Notes: generated by a model from the letters alone, not told the origin. A DNA stretch of 64,000 bases from Bacteriovoracaceae bacterium (GCA_019752535.1 JAIEMA010000019.1:124001-188000), one strand, 5' to 3'; positions 50,840 through 59,231 are shown, counted from the stretch's first letter. A program made the numbers and translations.

Positions 50840-51664
50840 TTGAACAAGCCAGAATTTCTCCATTTAGGACCCGCTAGGTGCGCCACTACGTGGCAAGCTA
50901 GAGTCTATAGAGAGCATCCGCAACTTTTTATCCCCGCTTCAAAAGATACAGAATACTTTTCGCACCAATACCAAAGAGGCGAAAGCTGGTACCTGGCGCA
51001 GTTCAAAAGTAATAAGAAAAATCTTATCGCTGGTGAAATTTGTCATCGCTATTTCTGGCACCCCGACGCACCCAAGAGAGCCTATCAGTTTAATAAAAAA
51101 TTCAAACTCATCTTTACTCTGAGAGATCCTTTTAAAAGAATTCTCTCGTCTTATCTCTACGATCGAACTTTATATTTAAAAAGAGATGTAACCATTTTCC
51201 AATATTTGAACTTACCAGTCATCAAGCAAACGATACAATACAGTGAAAATATTTTGAGATGGAAAAGTCTTTTTCCCAATGATCAAATTCTTATTACGTA
51301 TTTTGAAAATTTATATCAAGATCCAAAGAGTTGGTTGATGCCAGTTTGGAAACATTTAAACGTAGAGCCCCATTGGAATGAAGAGTGGATGAAACACACA
51401 TGGGAAGGAAGACAGGTGAGAAGTGAGACTTTTGCTCACTTCGCTTTTCAAGTGAGTCAGCTTCTACGCAAGCAAGGATTTTATCAAATCGTGGGAAAAA
51501 CCAAAGACAACGGGTTGATTGAAAAAATGCTCTATCGTCCGGGTAAAGAGGAAGCCCTCTTTGACGAGAAAGACCTAAAAAATTGCTGGGACATTCTCTC
51601 CCCTATTTATGACAAGTGGGAAAAAGAGATGGGTCCGCTGCCTTTGGGGTGGAGCAAAGCATGA
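50840..51664 (+). CDS. Sulfotransferase (heparan-type fold)
   Basis: A 274-residue PAPS-dependent sulfotransferase. The 5'-phosphosulfate-binding loop is LHLGPARCATTWQ at residues 6-18, and the 3'-phosphate-binding motif is FTLRDPFKRILSSYLY near residue 95. Cytosolic, no signal. It transfers sulfate from PAPS to a hydroxyl or amine of an unknown acceptor. The start is TTG at 50840 behind AGGGG. Its stop overlaps the cysD start (ATGA), a direct link between PAPS supply and use. Confidence 0.88.
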   Translation: MNKPEFLHLGPARCATTWQARVYREHPQLFIPASKDTEYFSHQYQRGESWYLAQFKSNKKNLIAGEICHRYFWHPDAPKRAYQFNKKFKLIFTLRDPFKRILSSYLYDRTLYLKRDVTIFQYLNLPVIKQTIQYSENILRWKSLFPNDQILITYFENLYQDPKSWLMPVWKHLNVEPHWNEEWMKHTWEGRQVRSETFAHFAFQVSQLLRKQGFYQIVGKTKDNGLIEKMLYRPGKEEALFDEKDLKNCWDILSPIYDKWEKEMGPLPLGWSKA

Positions 51665-52554
51665 AAAGATTAAATCAACTTGAAGCTGAAGCGATCTATG
51701 TTTTAAGAGAAGTGGCAGCGAACTTTAAAAATCCGGTTTTACTTTTTTCCGGGGGAAAAGATTCTCTCTGCCTGCTTCTTCTCTCTGTCAAAGCCTTTAG
51801 GCCCGATCGCTTCCCCTATCCTGTTCTGCACATTGATACAGGACATAATTTTCCTGAGGCTTTGCACTTCAGAGATAAAGTCATGGAGGATCTTCAAGAG
51901 AAACTCATCATTAGAAAAGTTGAAGACACCATTAAAGCGGGACGAGCCAAAGAAGATGATGGTCCCTATGCGAGTCGAAATCGACAGCAGGCCAAAACTC
52001 TTCTGGATGCCCTTGATGAATTTAACTTCGATGCGGCCATTGGTGGGGCAAGAAGAGATGAAGAAAAGGCTCGCGCCAAGGAGAGATTTTTCTCTCCCCG
52101 CTTTAAGGGAGGAGGGTGGAATCCCAATCAGCAAAGAGCAGAGCTTTGGAATTTATACAACACCGACCTCACCTCTGGTGGAAACATGCGAGTTTTTCCA
52201 CTTAACAACTGGAGCGAATTAGATGTGTGGCAATGGCTCAAGAAAGAGAGTGCAACGCTACCTAGTTTATATTTTTCACATAAAAGAAAGATAGTCACTC
52301 GATCAAATGGAATCATTTTACCTCTCTCCGAATATATAAAACCAACAGCTGATGATGTTATTTCGGAAGAGATTGTCCGCTTTCGTACAGTGGGCGACAT
52401 GACATGCACTTCACCGGTTCTCTCTCAAGCTTCCACAATAGACGACGTGATCCAAGAAATTATCTCCTCAGATCTAAGTGAGCGAGGCTCAAGGGCCGAT
52501 GACAAAACCAGTGATGCCGCGATGGAAGACAGAAAACGCGAGGGGTATTTCTAG
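51661..52554 (+). CDS. cysD: Sulfate adenylyltransferase subunit 2 (CysD-like)
   Basis: A 297-residue member of the PAPS-reductase/ATP-sulfurylase PP-loop family; E. coli CysD is 302. PP-loop LLFSGGKDSLCLL near residue 25, then VLHIDTGHNFPEAL and GGARRDEEKARAKER near residue 122, with the tail TSDAAMEDRKREGYF characteristic of CysD. It makes APS from sulfate and ATP with CysN. ATG overlaps the sulfotransferase stop; its TAG overlaps the GTG of cysN by one base. Confidence 0.94.
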   Translation: MKRLNQLEAEAIYVLREVAANFKNPVLLFSGGKDSLCLLLLSVKAFRPDRFPYPVLHIDTGHNFPEALHFRDKVMEDLQEKLIIRKVEDTIKAGRAKEDDGPYASRNRQQAKTLLDALDEFNFDAAIGGARRDEEKARAKERFFSPRFKGGGWNPNQQRAELWNLYNTDLTSGGNMRVFPLNNWSELDVWQWLKKESATLPSLYFSHKRKIVTRSNGIILPLSEYIKPTADDVISEEIVRFRTVGDMTCTSPVLSQASTIDDVIQEIISSDLSERGSRADDKTSDAAMEDRKREGYF

Positions 52555-53699
52555 TGGAAATCAGACGCTTTATTACAGCTGGTGAAGTGGATGATGGGAA
52601 AAGTACTCTCATTGGAAGACTCTTTAGCGACGCAGGTCACATCAAAAAAGACCAACTGGCTTCTATTCAGAATAATCTGGCCCATTTTACTGACGGACTG
52701 AGAGAAGAGCGAGCTCAGGGTATTACAATGGATGTGGCCTATCGTTACTACTCAACGGAGATGAGAAAGTACATTGTCGCCGATTCCCCAGGCCATCTAC
52801 AGTACATTCATCACATGGTCACTGCGGCTTCCCTTGCAGACGCTGCAGTTATACTTGTGGATGCCTCAAGAGGTGTCAGTGTGCAAACAAGAAGACATGC
52901 CTGGTTGGCCAGCTGGCTAGGAGTTCCCTCGATTATTTTTGTGATCAATAAAATGGATTCTGTCGCTTACTCTCAAGAGGTTTTTGACGGTATTAAAAGA
53001 GATTTGAGCGAATTTAAAAAGGCTACATTCCTTCCGGCCTCAGCTCTCTTAGGTGAGAACATTGTTCACTCCTCAAAAAATATGGATTGGTATAAGGGGG
53101 CTACACTTCTCAAATGGCTTGAGCATATTCCCTCTAAAATAGTTCAGAATTCAACTGCACTCAGGCTTCCCATACAACTCATCCAGCCCAATGGCGATGC
53201 TATGGGCATGATCATCTCAGGAGCAATTCAAAAGGGACAAACTCTCTTCTGCGGTCAAGATCGTATTACGGTAGAGAATATATTTGAATATCCAAATCAG
53301 ATTGATTCAGCTTCACAGGGAGAAGCCGTAAGAATAAAAACGGATAAAAAAATGAAAAGAGGAGATCTACTTTCTAGTAATCCAATGAATTCAAGCAAGA
53401 ATTGGAAGGCAGAGTGGGTCCTTTTTAAAGAAATGGGCCAACGGACGAAAGTTAAATCTCACACTTGGTCTAGTGAGCTCGAACAGATGAATATCAAGAG
53501 CGAGTGGAATTGGAAAAACCAAACTTGGCAGAATCCAACAGAGAGCGCTTATCCAAAACTGTATCAAGGGGAATTAAGTTTCAGGGACGAACTCTTGAGT
53601 GATCGTTTTAATTCAGGCACGAATCTGGGTCAAATGATTTGGATCGATGATGAGACGAAGGAAACAATCGCTGCTGTTTTACTTAAAGAAATTCTCTAG
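52554..53699 (+). CDS. cysN: Sulfate adenylyltransferase subunit 1 (CysN-like GTPase)
   Basis: A 381-residue EF-Tu-like GTPase that drives CysD. G1 is GEVDDGKSTLIGRLFS near residue 12, the switch region is AQGITMDVAYRYY, G3 is DSPGHLQYIHHM, G4 is FVINKMDS. It ends after the second beta-barrel region at 381 residues, while E. coli CysN has 475, so the C-terminal part is shortened or divergent. There is no fused APS kinase; a separate cysC is convergent. GTG start. Last 21 bases overlap cysC on the other strand. Confidence 0.92.
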   Translation: MEIRRFITAGEVDDGKSTLIGRLFSDAGHIKKDQLASIQNNLAHFTDGLREERAQGITMDVAYRYYSTEMRKYIVADSPGHLQYIHHMVTAASLADAAVILVDASRGVSVQTRRHAWLASWLGVPSIIFVINKMDSVAYSQEVFDGIKRDLSEFKKATFLPASALLGENIVHSSKNMDWYKGATLLKWLEHIPSKIVQNSTALRLPIQLIQPNGDAMGMIISGAIQKGQTLFCGQDRITVENIFEYPNQIDSASQGEAVRIKTDKKMKRGDLLSSNPMNSSKNWKAEWVLFKEMGQRTKVKSHTWSSELEQMNIKSEWNWKNQTWQNPTESAYPKLYQGELSFRDELLSDRFNSGTNLGQMIWIDDETKETIAAVLLKEIL

Positions 53700-54191
53700 C
53701 TTTTCAATTAGCTCCTTAAGACTCTCATTTTCGGTTTTATTTTTCGTGACTAAATGAATGTCTGAATTGAGGGGACTCTCAAACACATCAGAGATACCAG
53801 TGAAATTTTTGATCTCGCCAGATCTAGCTTTCGCATAAAGACCTTTAACGTCTCTTTTTTCGCAATCTTCGAGCTCTGAATCCACCCAGACTTCAATATA
53901 CTTCTGGCATTTTTGTCTTAAATTGTTTCGGGCTTCTTGATAGGGCGTGATAAATGAACCCACAACTAAAAGACCGCTTCTCTCTTTATCCGCTGCTATA
54001 ATGGCCACTTCATTTAAATGCTCAAGTCTCTCAATGCGACTAAATCCTCTTGGACGTGTACTTCTCACGATGTCACCATCCAGATGCTCGGCCATTACAT
54101 TATGCTGTCTCAGGTATTCGACTAGCCTCTTGGCGAGTGAACTTTTACCAGCACCTGATAATCCAATTAACCAAATTACTGCTGGACCCAA
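53679..54191 (-). CDS. cysC: Adenylylsulfate kinase
   Basis: A 170-residue APS kinase that phosphorylates APS to PAPS. Walker A is WLIGLSGAGKSSLAKRL near residue 10, HLDGDIVRSTRPRGF near 37 (DGDxxR), and the lid and helix region is KCQKYIEVWVDS. Length close to family (about 200). TTG start at 54191 behind AAGGAGG at a good spacing. It overlaps the upstream membrane protein gene by 16 bases and converges on cysN, so all three activation genes are within 2.5 kb though on two strands. Confidence 0.92.
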   Translation of the reverse strand: MGPAVIWLIGLSGAGKSSLAKRLVEYLRQHNVMAEHLDGDIVRSTRPRGFSRIERLEHLNEVAIIAADKERSGLLVVGSFITPYQEARNNLRQKCQKYIEVWVDSELEDCEKRDVKGLYAKARSGEIKNFTGISDVFESPLNSDIHLVTKNKTENESLKELIEKLENFFK

Positions 54192-55672
54192 GGGTGAGCC
54201 TCCTTTTTAGGAAAGGGCATGCTCATACTCAACTCTCTATCCACTAATGGTTTAGGAAGTTCTAAAAGTTGTGTGTGCTGAAACTGATCAAGAGTATAAA
54301 CCGTCTTCCTCTCCGGGAAGATTTTTCTGATTCTATACTTAACGCCATCACGAACGTAGTGGCGATAATCAAGATTGAATCCACGCCCGTCATAAAACTC
54401 TAGAATCAAATGAACACTGGGATCTTGATGAGCGATTTCACCGGCAAACAGCATGAAATTGAGCCACTCATCTTCTAGATCATTAGAAGTGAGTTTAATC
54501 AGTACAAACTCGTCTTTGGCGGGGTTAATTTTTTTTATAAAATCCTGGGCCTTCATTGGTATGTTGGCCATTAAATTCATATACGATACATTATTGGGCC
54601 AGTGTGACTTAAGAGAGATCAGTGATCCTCCAAGAAATAAAATCATAATCAGAAGAGACCATCTTTTGGAATATTGTACGACCCATGCAGCAATAACTCC
54701 AATACACGCCAGTCCCCAGTAGCCTCGATCATAACCAATATGATTAATCAACACAGAATAGGGAGCCACCAGACAAAAGGTAAATCCCAGAAAAAGAAGT
54801 GGCACCCACTGCTTTTTATAGAGAGCAAAAACCGAGACTCCCAAGATGATCACAATAGAGCTAAGCCATACACCTTGAAAGCTCCCATTGTAATTTGCTC
54901 CATAGTCATAAATACCAAAAGGAGAAGAGAAGATTTTATGCAAATAATAACTCAATCCCACAGGGAGATGCTTCCAGGAAACTTCCATGAACCCCGCTCT
55001 CGGGACATCAAAGAATATTGTTCTGGCGATGAGATAGATGGCTACATATGAGAAAAGAACGCAATGGGGCCACTTAAGTTTTTTATTCCAATAAAAATCC
55101 CACACCAACCAGATAAATGGGAAAACGATTGTTCCCTCTTGGGATAGACCGCAGAGGAGACTGAGAAATAAAAAAAAGATCCATTTCGATTTGGAATTAG
55201 TTTGAGTGAAAAGATTGAGTCCCATTAAGAAGACGGCAAGAGTAAATTGATATTTTATCGCAAAAGACTGATCCAGAATATTTCCCATCACAGGATGGAA
55301 AACCATGACGACCAAAGAGGTGACAAAGGCTTTCGATCCCCATTGGAAGCGCTTAAACAACTTACCTAACTCTATAAAACTCCAGAACAACAACCCATAT
55401 GAAACCATCGCCAATGACCAAAGTGAGGCATTAAAAAAGTAGCCCATGAGCCAAAAGTAGGTGAAGAAGCCCACAGGTCGGTATTGAGGGCCGTGATTTT
55501 GGTGAGAAAAGACATCCAGCCAGTAAGCAAAAGTGTTTGAACCTGGAATTCTAATGGAGTCTCTCATGATGTAGGTGTCGGCCACAGCGACATTCCAAAA
55601 ATTGAAGACATAGAGAAGTGCCACTGCAAGCGTTGCAGCAAAAGAGGTAAGGATAATCATTTTTTTGGTCAT
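54176..55672 (-). CDS. Multispanning GT-C-like membrane protein
   Basis: A 498-residue protein with about ten hydrophobic segments from residue 6 to about 365 and a cytoplasmic or periplasmic C-terminal domain of 130 residues. An aspartate after the first span (NVAVADTYIMRDS) and a charged first loop are in the position of the catalytic aspartate of GT-C glycosyltransferases. No close family is recognised. Its coupling to cysC suggests it acts on, or makes, the sulfated glycan or lipid. Function inferred only. Confidence 0.65.
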   Translation of the reverse strand: MTKKMIILTSFAATLAVALLYVFNFWNVAVADTYIMRDSIRIPGSNTFAYWLDVFSHQNHGPQYRPVGFFTYFWLMGYFFNASLWSLAMVSYGLLFWSFIELGKLFKRFQWGSKAFVTSLVVMVFHPVMGNILDQSFAIKYQFTLAVFLMGLNLFTQTNSKSKWIFFLFLSLLCGLSQEGTIVFPFIWLVWDFYWNKKLKWPHCVLFSYVAIYLIARTIFFDVPRAGFMEVSWKHLPVGLSYYLHKIFSSPFGIYDYGANYNGSFQGVWLSSIVIILGVSVFALYKKQWVPLLFLGFTFCLVAPYSVLINHIGYDRGYWGLACIGVIAAWVVQYSKRWSLLIMILFLGGSLISLKSHWPNNVSYMNLMANIPMKAQDFIKKINPAKDEFVLIKLTSNDLEDEWLNFMLFAGEIAHQDPSVHLILEFYDGRGFNLDYRHYVRDGVKYRIRKIFPERKTVYTLDQFQHTQLLELPKPLVDRELSMSMPFPKKEAHPWVQQ

Positions 55673-55748
55673 AATTTATTCTACCCCTTCTCTAATGGAG
55701 TTCGACAAGCAGTGAGCTTGACCATTCGGTCTCTTTTAGGTGAAATTC

Positions 55749-55805
55749 GGCAGGTAATCGGAGTGAAGGGCGAAAACCCGTTCCGGCGACCAGCCGCGGC
55801 CTGTC
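55749..55805 (+). promoter_or_regulatory. Possible structured leader upstream of the DHS-like operon
   Basis: GGCAGG (55749-55754) can pair with CCTGTC (55800-55805, one G-T). Inside are a CGGA/TCCG plus GGG/CCC hairpin (55759-55785) and a GCG/CGC hairpin (55786-55797), forming a three-way-junction-like fold. The segment is G+C-richer than its surroundings and lies 24 bases before the start codon. It does not fit a riboswitch class I can name. Unverified. Confidence 0.35.
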
Positions 55806-55829
55806 AGCTGCTTTGCCATGAGGTCTTTC

Positions 55830-56819
55830 ATGAGCACTACGAAATCTAACGGTCCTATTTCAACATTTATGAACCACCACTACCGCCACTTCAATGCGGC
55901 AGCGATGATGGATGCGGTGAAAGGCTATGAAGCTCACCTCGCCACTGGTGGAAAGATGATGGTCACTCTCGCAGGAGCGATGAGTACGGCCGAGCTTGGG
56001 CTCTCACTTGCTGAGATGATTCGCCAAGGTAAAGTCCACGCGATCTCTTGCACAGGCGCCAATCTTGAAGAAGATATCTACAATCTTGTGGCCCATAATC
56101 ATTATGAGCGTCTTCCTCAATGGAGAGATCTCACAAGAGAAGATGAGCAAAAACTTTACGACAAACATTTGAACCGAGTCACAGATACCTGTATCCCTGA
56201 AGAAGCGGCGATGAGAAAGATTTGGTCAATCATGGCCGATGAATGGTCTCTAGCTGAAAAAAATAACGAGCGCTGTTTTCCACATGAATTCTTCTTTCGC
56301 GCTTTAAAGAAAGGGAAATTTGCTCCTCACTATCAGATTGATCCAAAAAACTCATGGATGCTTGCTGCTGCAGAGATGAACATCCCAATGGTCGTTCCAG
56401 GCTGGGAAGATTCCACACTAGGCAACATGTACGCTTCGTTCTGCATGAAAGGTGAAGTCAAGAACGTTCACACTGTTCGCACAGGAATTGAATACATGAT
56501 GAGCCTCGCTGACTGGTATATGGAGACGGCTAAGTCGACTTCAATCGGTTTCTTTCAGATCGGCGGCGGTATCGCTGGAGACTTCCCTATCTGTGTTGTT
56601 CCAATGATTCGCCAAGACCTTGAAAAAGATGACATCCGTCTTTGGGGCTACTTCTGTCAGATCTCTGATTCGACAACTTCATATGGCTCATATTCAGGAG
56701 CAGTACCAAATGAGAAAATCACTTGGGGTAAACTCTCAGTCAACACTCCAAGTTATATTGTGGAAAGTGACGCGACGATTGTTGCACCACTTATGTTTGC
56801 CCATATCCTTGGTTGGTAA
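55830..56819 (+). CDS. Deoxyhypusine synthase-like protein
   Basis: A 329-residue member of the deoxyhypusine/homospermidine synthase superfamily. It has MVTLAGAMSTAELG and CTGANLEEDIYNL, the family's NAD-binding core, and the catalytic lysine in TWGKLS near residue 301 (the WGK of human DHS). In eukaryotes the enzyme moves an aminobutyl group from spermidine to eIF5A. Bacteria lack that target, and related bacterial enzymes make homospermidine or are uncharacterised. The start at 55830 (GAGG seven bases before) is preferred to 55818. First gene of a four-gene overlapping operon. Confidence 0.9.
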   Translation: MSTTKSNGPISTFMNHHYRHFNAAAMMDAVKGYEAHLATGGKMMVTLAGAMSTAELGLSLAEMIRQGKVHAISCTGANLEEDIYNLVAHNHYERLPQWRDLTREDEQKLYDKHLNRVTDTCIPEEAAMRKIWSIMADEWSLAEKNNERCFPHEFFFRALKKGKFAPHYQIDPKNSWMLAAAEMNIPMVVPGWEDSTLGNMYASFCMKGEVKNVHTVRTGIEYMMSLADWYMETAKSTSIGFFQIGGGIAGDFPICVVPMIRQDLEKDDIRLWGYFCQISDSTTSYGSYSGAVPNEKITWGKLSVNTPSYIVESDATIVAPLMFAHILGW

Positions 56820-57211
56820 TGAATAACAATAAAGCTATTTTGCCTTTAATTATTTGGGGAGGCTTGGTTTCAAGCCTCTTCACTTATTTAGTAGCTTTGA
56901 AATTTGTTGGAAAACTGGATTCGATCTATTTCCCCTCTCAAAACTTACAGCCACTTGAAATTTTTTCTTTGTGTGCACCGGCCTTTCTCTTCACGAACTA
57001 TTTAATGTTTAAGAAGTTCATGAGTGATGCCAAAACATTTGAGCAAAAACTTAAGAAGCAGATCGTTTGCTGGGCTCTCAATGAAAGTATGGCCCTCATT
57101 GGTTTTGTCACAACCATGCTCTCTCTTGAAAGCAACGGCTATTTTGCCATCTCTAATATCGCTGTTTCATTTGTAGGCTATATCCTCATGATGCCTAAGA
57201 TATCAAAATGA
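56819..57211 (+). CDS. Small four-span membrane protein
   Basis: A 130-residue protein with four predicted spans (ILPLIIWGGLVSSLFTYL, IFSLCAPAFLFTNYLMF, ESMALIGFVTTMLSL and ISNIAVSFVGYILMM). No family recognised. Its ATG overlaps the DHS-like stop (TAATG), and its TGA overlaps the sulfotransferase ATG. Placement inside this operon suggests membrane anchoring or export of the product. Confidence 0.7.
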   Translation: MNNNKAILPLIIWGGLVSSLFTYLVALKFVGKLDSIYFPSQNLQPLEIFSLCAPAFLFTNYLMFKKFMSDAKTFEQKLKKQIVCWALNESMALIGFVTTMLSLESNGYFAISNIAVSFVGYILMMPKISK

Positions 57212-58098
57212 GCAAGACCCTCTGGATGATTGAAGATGTCATTAGAGGTGAAAAAATTTCAATTCATTGGTTTGAGCGTGCGAATATTCAATTTGCTCAT
57301 CCTTTCTATATAGATACCGTTTCTTCTCTTCCTGACACCACTTCAAGAAGAATCTCCGACGCTCAAGAACTTCTTGAGATACTAAAAGAAGAGAACATCC
57401 CTGATCCCAGCGGATTTATTTTTCACATGACTCGATGTGGGTCAACCCTACTGACTCAGATGCTTAAAGAAGATCCTGCAAATCTTGTAATTTCAGAGCC
57501 AGCCCCAATAGAAATTCTTCTCAATACGCAAACCCTTTCTCAAACCATACGACTTTTCTATTTCTCCGGCGCCATTAAAAGTTTCGGTAAATGCATGGTC
57601 TCCCCAGAGAAGAGATATTTTTTAAAATTTTCTTATAATGCGAAATGGATCAAATCACTAAAAGAAATATTTCCCAACACTCCCATTATTTTTGTCTATC
57701 GTGATTTGAAAGAAATAGTCGCTTCAAACCTAAAGAATCCACCTCACTGGCTCATGGACTATACGTCAAAAGACAATTACGAACAGGTTCTGATCGATCT
57801 CTTTAAAGTTCAAATTGACCAGATCTCGATAGATCATGAATCTATTGATTTGTTTATAGATTACAAAGACATCTCTCCAACTCTCCCTATTCAAGTTCTT
57901 AACTGCTTCGGTTTAGATAACAGCGACCAAAAACTTATAGAGAGAATGAAAAACTCTATGAACCTTTACTCTAAAAAATCTCAACTGCCCTGGAATGAAC
58001 AAAAAAGTAAAAGCCTTGATCTCAATTTAAATTTAAAGCACAAAAAAGTGTTAGATGAGCTTTACCAAAAGCTGCAAAGTGCTAGTATTAAGGAATGA
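57208..58098 (+). CDS. Sulfotransferase-family protein (second)
   Basis: A 296-residue sulfotransferase-type P-loop protein. The 5'-phosphosulfate loop is FIFHMTRCGSTLLTQML near residue 75, and the 3'-phosphate-binding region is FVYRDLKEIVASNL near residue 170. It has an N-terminal 65-residue extension of unknown role. It is only distantly similar to the one at 50.8 kb, so the two probably have different acceptors. Coupled by 4-base overlaps to genes on both sides. Confidence 0.83.
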   Translation: MSKTLWMIEDVIRGEKISIHWFERANIQFAHPFYIDTVSSLPDTTSRRISDAQELLEILKEENIPDPSGFIFHMTRCGSTLLTQMLKEDPANLVISEPAPIEILLNTQTLSQTIRLFYFSGAIKSFGKCMVSPEKRYFLKFSYNAKWIKSLKEIFPNTPIIFVYRDLKEIVASNLKNPPHWLMDYTSKDNYEQVLIDLFKVQIDQISIDHESIDLFIDYKDISPTLPIQVLNCFGLDNSDQKLIERMKNSMNLYSKKSQLPWNEQKSKSLDLNLNLKHKKVLDELYQKLQSASIKE

Positions 58099-59231
58099 AA
58101 TATTCCGTCCCTGCTAATATTGCCCTGAACGATATTCTTCCCAATCCAGAAATATTACTCATGGGAGCGGGCCCAGTTCCAACGACTCCTGAAGTAAAGG
58201 CTGCCTCGGCGATCATTTTTAGTCATCTCGGTTCAACAATGAGAACAATTGTTGAACGTGTCCAAACGATGAGCCGTTACATTTTTCAAACCGAAACCAC
58301 ACGTATCCTCGGCATCGCAGGCCCCGCTTCGGCCGCAATGGAGATGGCGATGGTTTCATTAGTCTGGCCTGGACGAAAAGTGCTCGTATTAAATTTGGGT
58401 ACTTTTAGTAATCGTTTTGGAGAAATGGCCCGAGGTCTCGGAGGAGAGGTGAAAGATCTCTATCCGCAGCCTTTGAGCTGCTTTAAAGCTCAAGATGTTA
58501 AGGATGCTTTAGATAAAGAGCATTTTGATGTCATCACACTCACTCACGGTGAAACATCTTGTGGGATCATGAATGTAGAGCTGCAGGAAATAGCCAAAAT
58601 CGCTAAGTCCAAAGGCGTGAGAGTGGTTTTGGATGCCGTGGTCACTTTATCATGTTTACCTGTTCCCATGGATGAATGGGGAATTGACGTCATGTTCACA
58701 GGTGGACAGAAAGGTGTTTCGGCCATTCCTGGAATTTCCTTAATCGCTTTTGGGGAAGATGTTTTCACCGAAATTCTTTCTCGAAAAGAAATCATCTCCC
58801 ATTGGTGTCTAGACGTTCGACGGGCCTGGAAATTTTGGGGTAACGGTGAGTATCACTATACCGCTCCTGTCACAGGCATTCTTGCTCTCCATGAGGGATT
58901 AAGACTTATTTGCCTGGAAACTTTAGAAAAGAGATTTGAGCGCCACTTAGACAGCTCTCTCAATTTTCAAACACAAATTGAAAAGAAGGGGCTTGAACTT
59001 TACGCTCCAAAGAATTGCCGCTTAAATTCAGTTGTTGCGATCAAAACACCTCAGGGCGTTGTCGCAAAAGATCTCATTCAAACAATGATTAAAAATCATC
59101 ATGTTGAAATTTCTGGAGCGTTTGGTTTAGATATTATCCGCGTGGGTCAAATGGGAGAGCAGTGTCGCCCAGTCAACACCCAAAGAGTCCTACATGCACT
59201 GAGTGACTCTATTGAGCGTCTTCGCAAGTAA
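58095..59231 (+). CDS. Class V aminotransferase (alanine/serine-glyoxylate type)
   Basis: A 378-residue PLP enzyme. GAGPVPTTPEVKAAS opens the fold, LTHGETSCGIMN near residue 155 is the family motif, and the PLP lysine is in FTGGQKGVSAIPG near residue 198. Related members transaminate glyoxylate with alanine or serine, or aminoethylphosphonate with pyruvate. The motif HGETSCG favours the glyoxylate group. It ends the operon and could oxidise or load the amine released or used by the DHS-like enzyme. Its 3' end overlaps the convergent gene by 23 bases. Confidence 0.88.
   Translation: MKYSVPANIALNDILPNPEILLMGAGPVPTTPEVKAASAIIFSHLGSTMRTIVERVQTMSRYIFQTETTRILGIAGPASAAMEMAMVSLVWPGRKVLVLNLGTFSNRFGEMARGLGGEVKDLYPQPLSCFKAQDVKDALDKEHFDVITLTHGETSCGIMNVELQEIAKIAKSKGVRVVLDAVVTLSCLPVPMDEWGIDVMFTGGQKGVSAIPGISLIAFGEDVFTEILSRKEIISHWCLDVRRAWKFWGNGEYHYTAPVTGILALHEGLRLICLETLEKRFERHLDSSLNFQTQIEKKGLELYAPKNCRLNSVVAIKTPQGVVAKDLIQTMIKNHHVEISGAFGLDIIRVGQMGEQCRPVNTQRVLHALSDSIERLRK

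Noticed and set aside
54674-55051. 125-codon open frame antisense to the membrane protein gene
   Set aside because: Mirror of hydrophobic coding sequence; composition not protein-like and no start signal.
55730-55805. FMN or cobalamin riboswitch before the DHS-like operon
   Set aside because: GGTGAAATTC is reminiscent of both, but the required neighbouring boxes (for FMN, CCGGCGGT and the closing GGATG; for cobalamin, the GCCACTG box) are absent, so only an unnamed structured leader is reported.
58095-59231. 2-aminoethylphosphonate-pyruvate transaminase (PhnW)
   Set aside because: Same class V fold, but HGETSCG and GGQKG fit the alanine/serine-glyoxylate group better, and no phosphonate gene is near.
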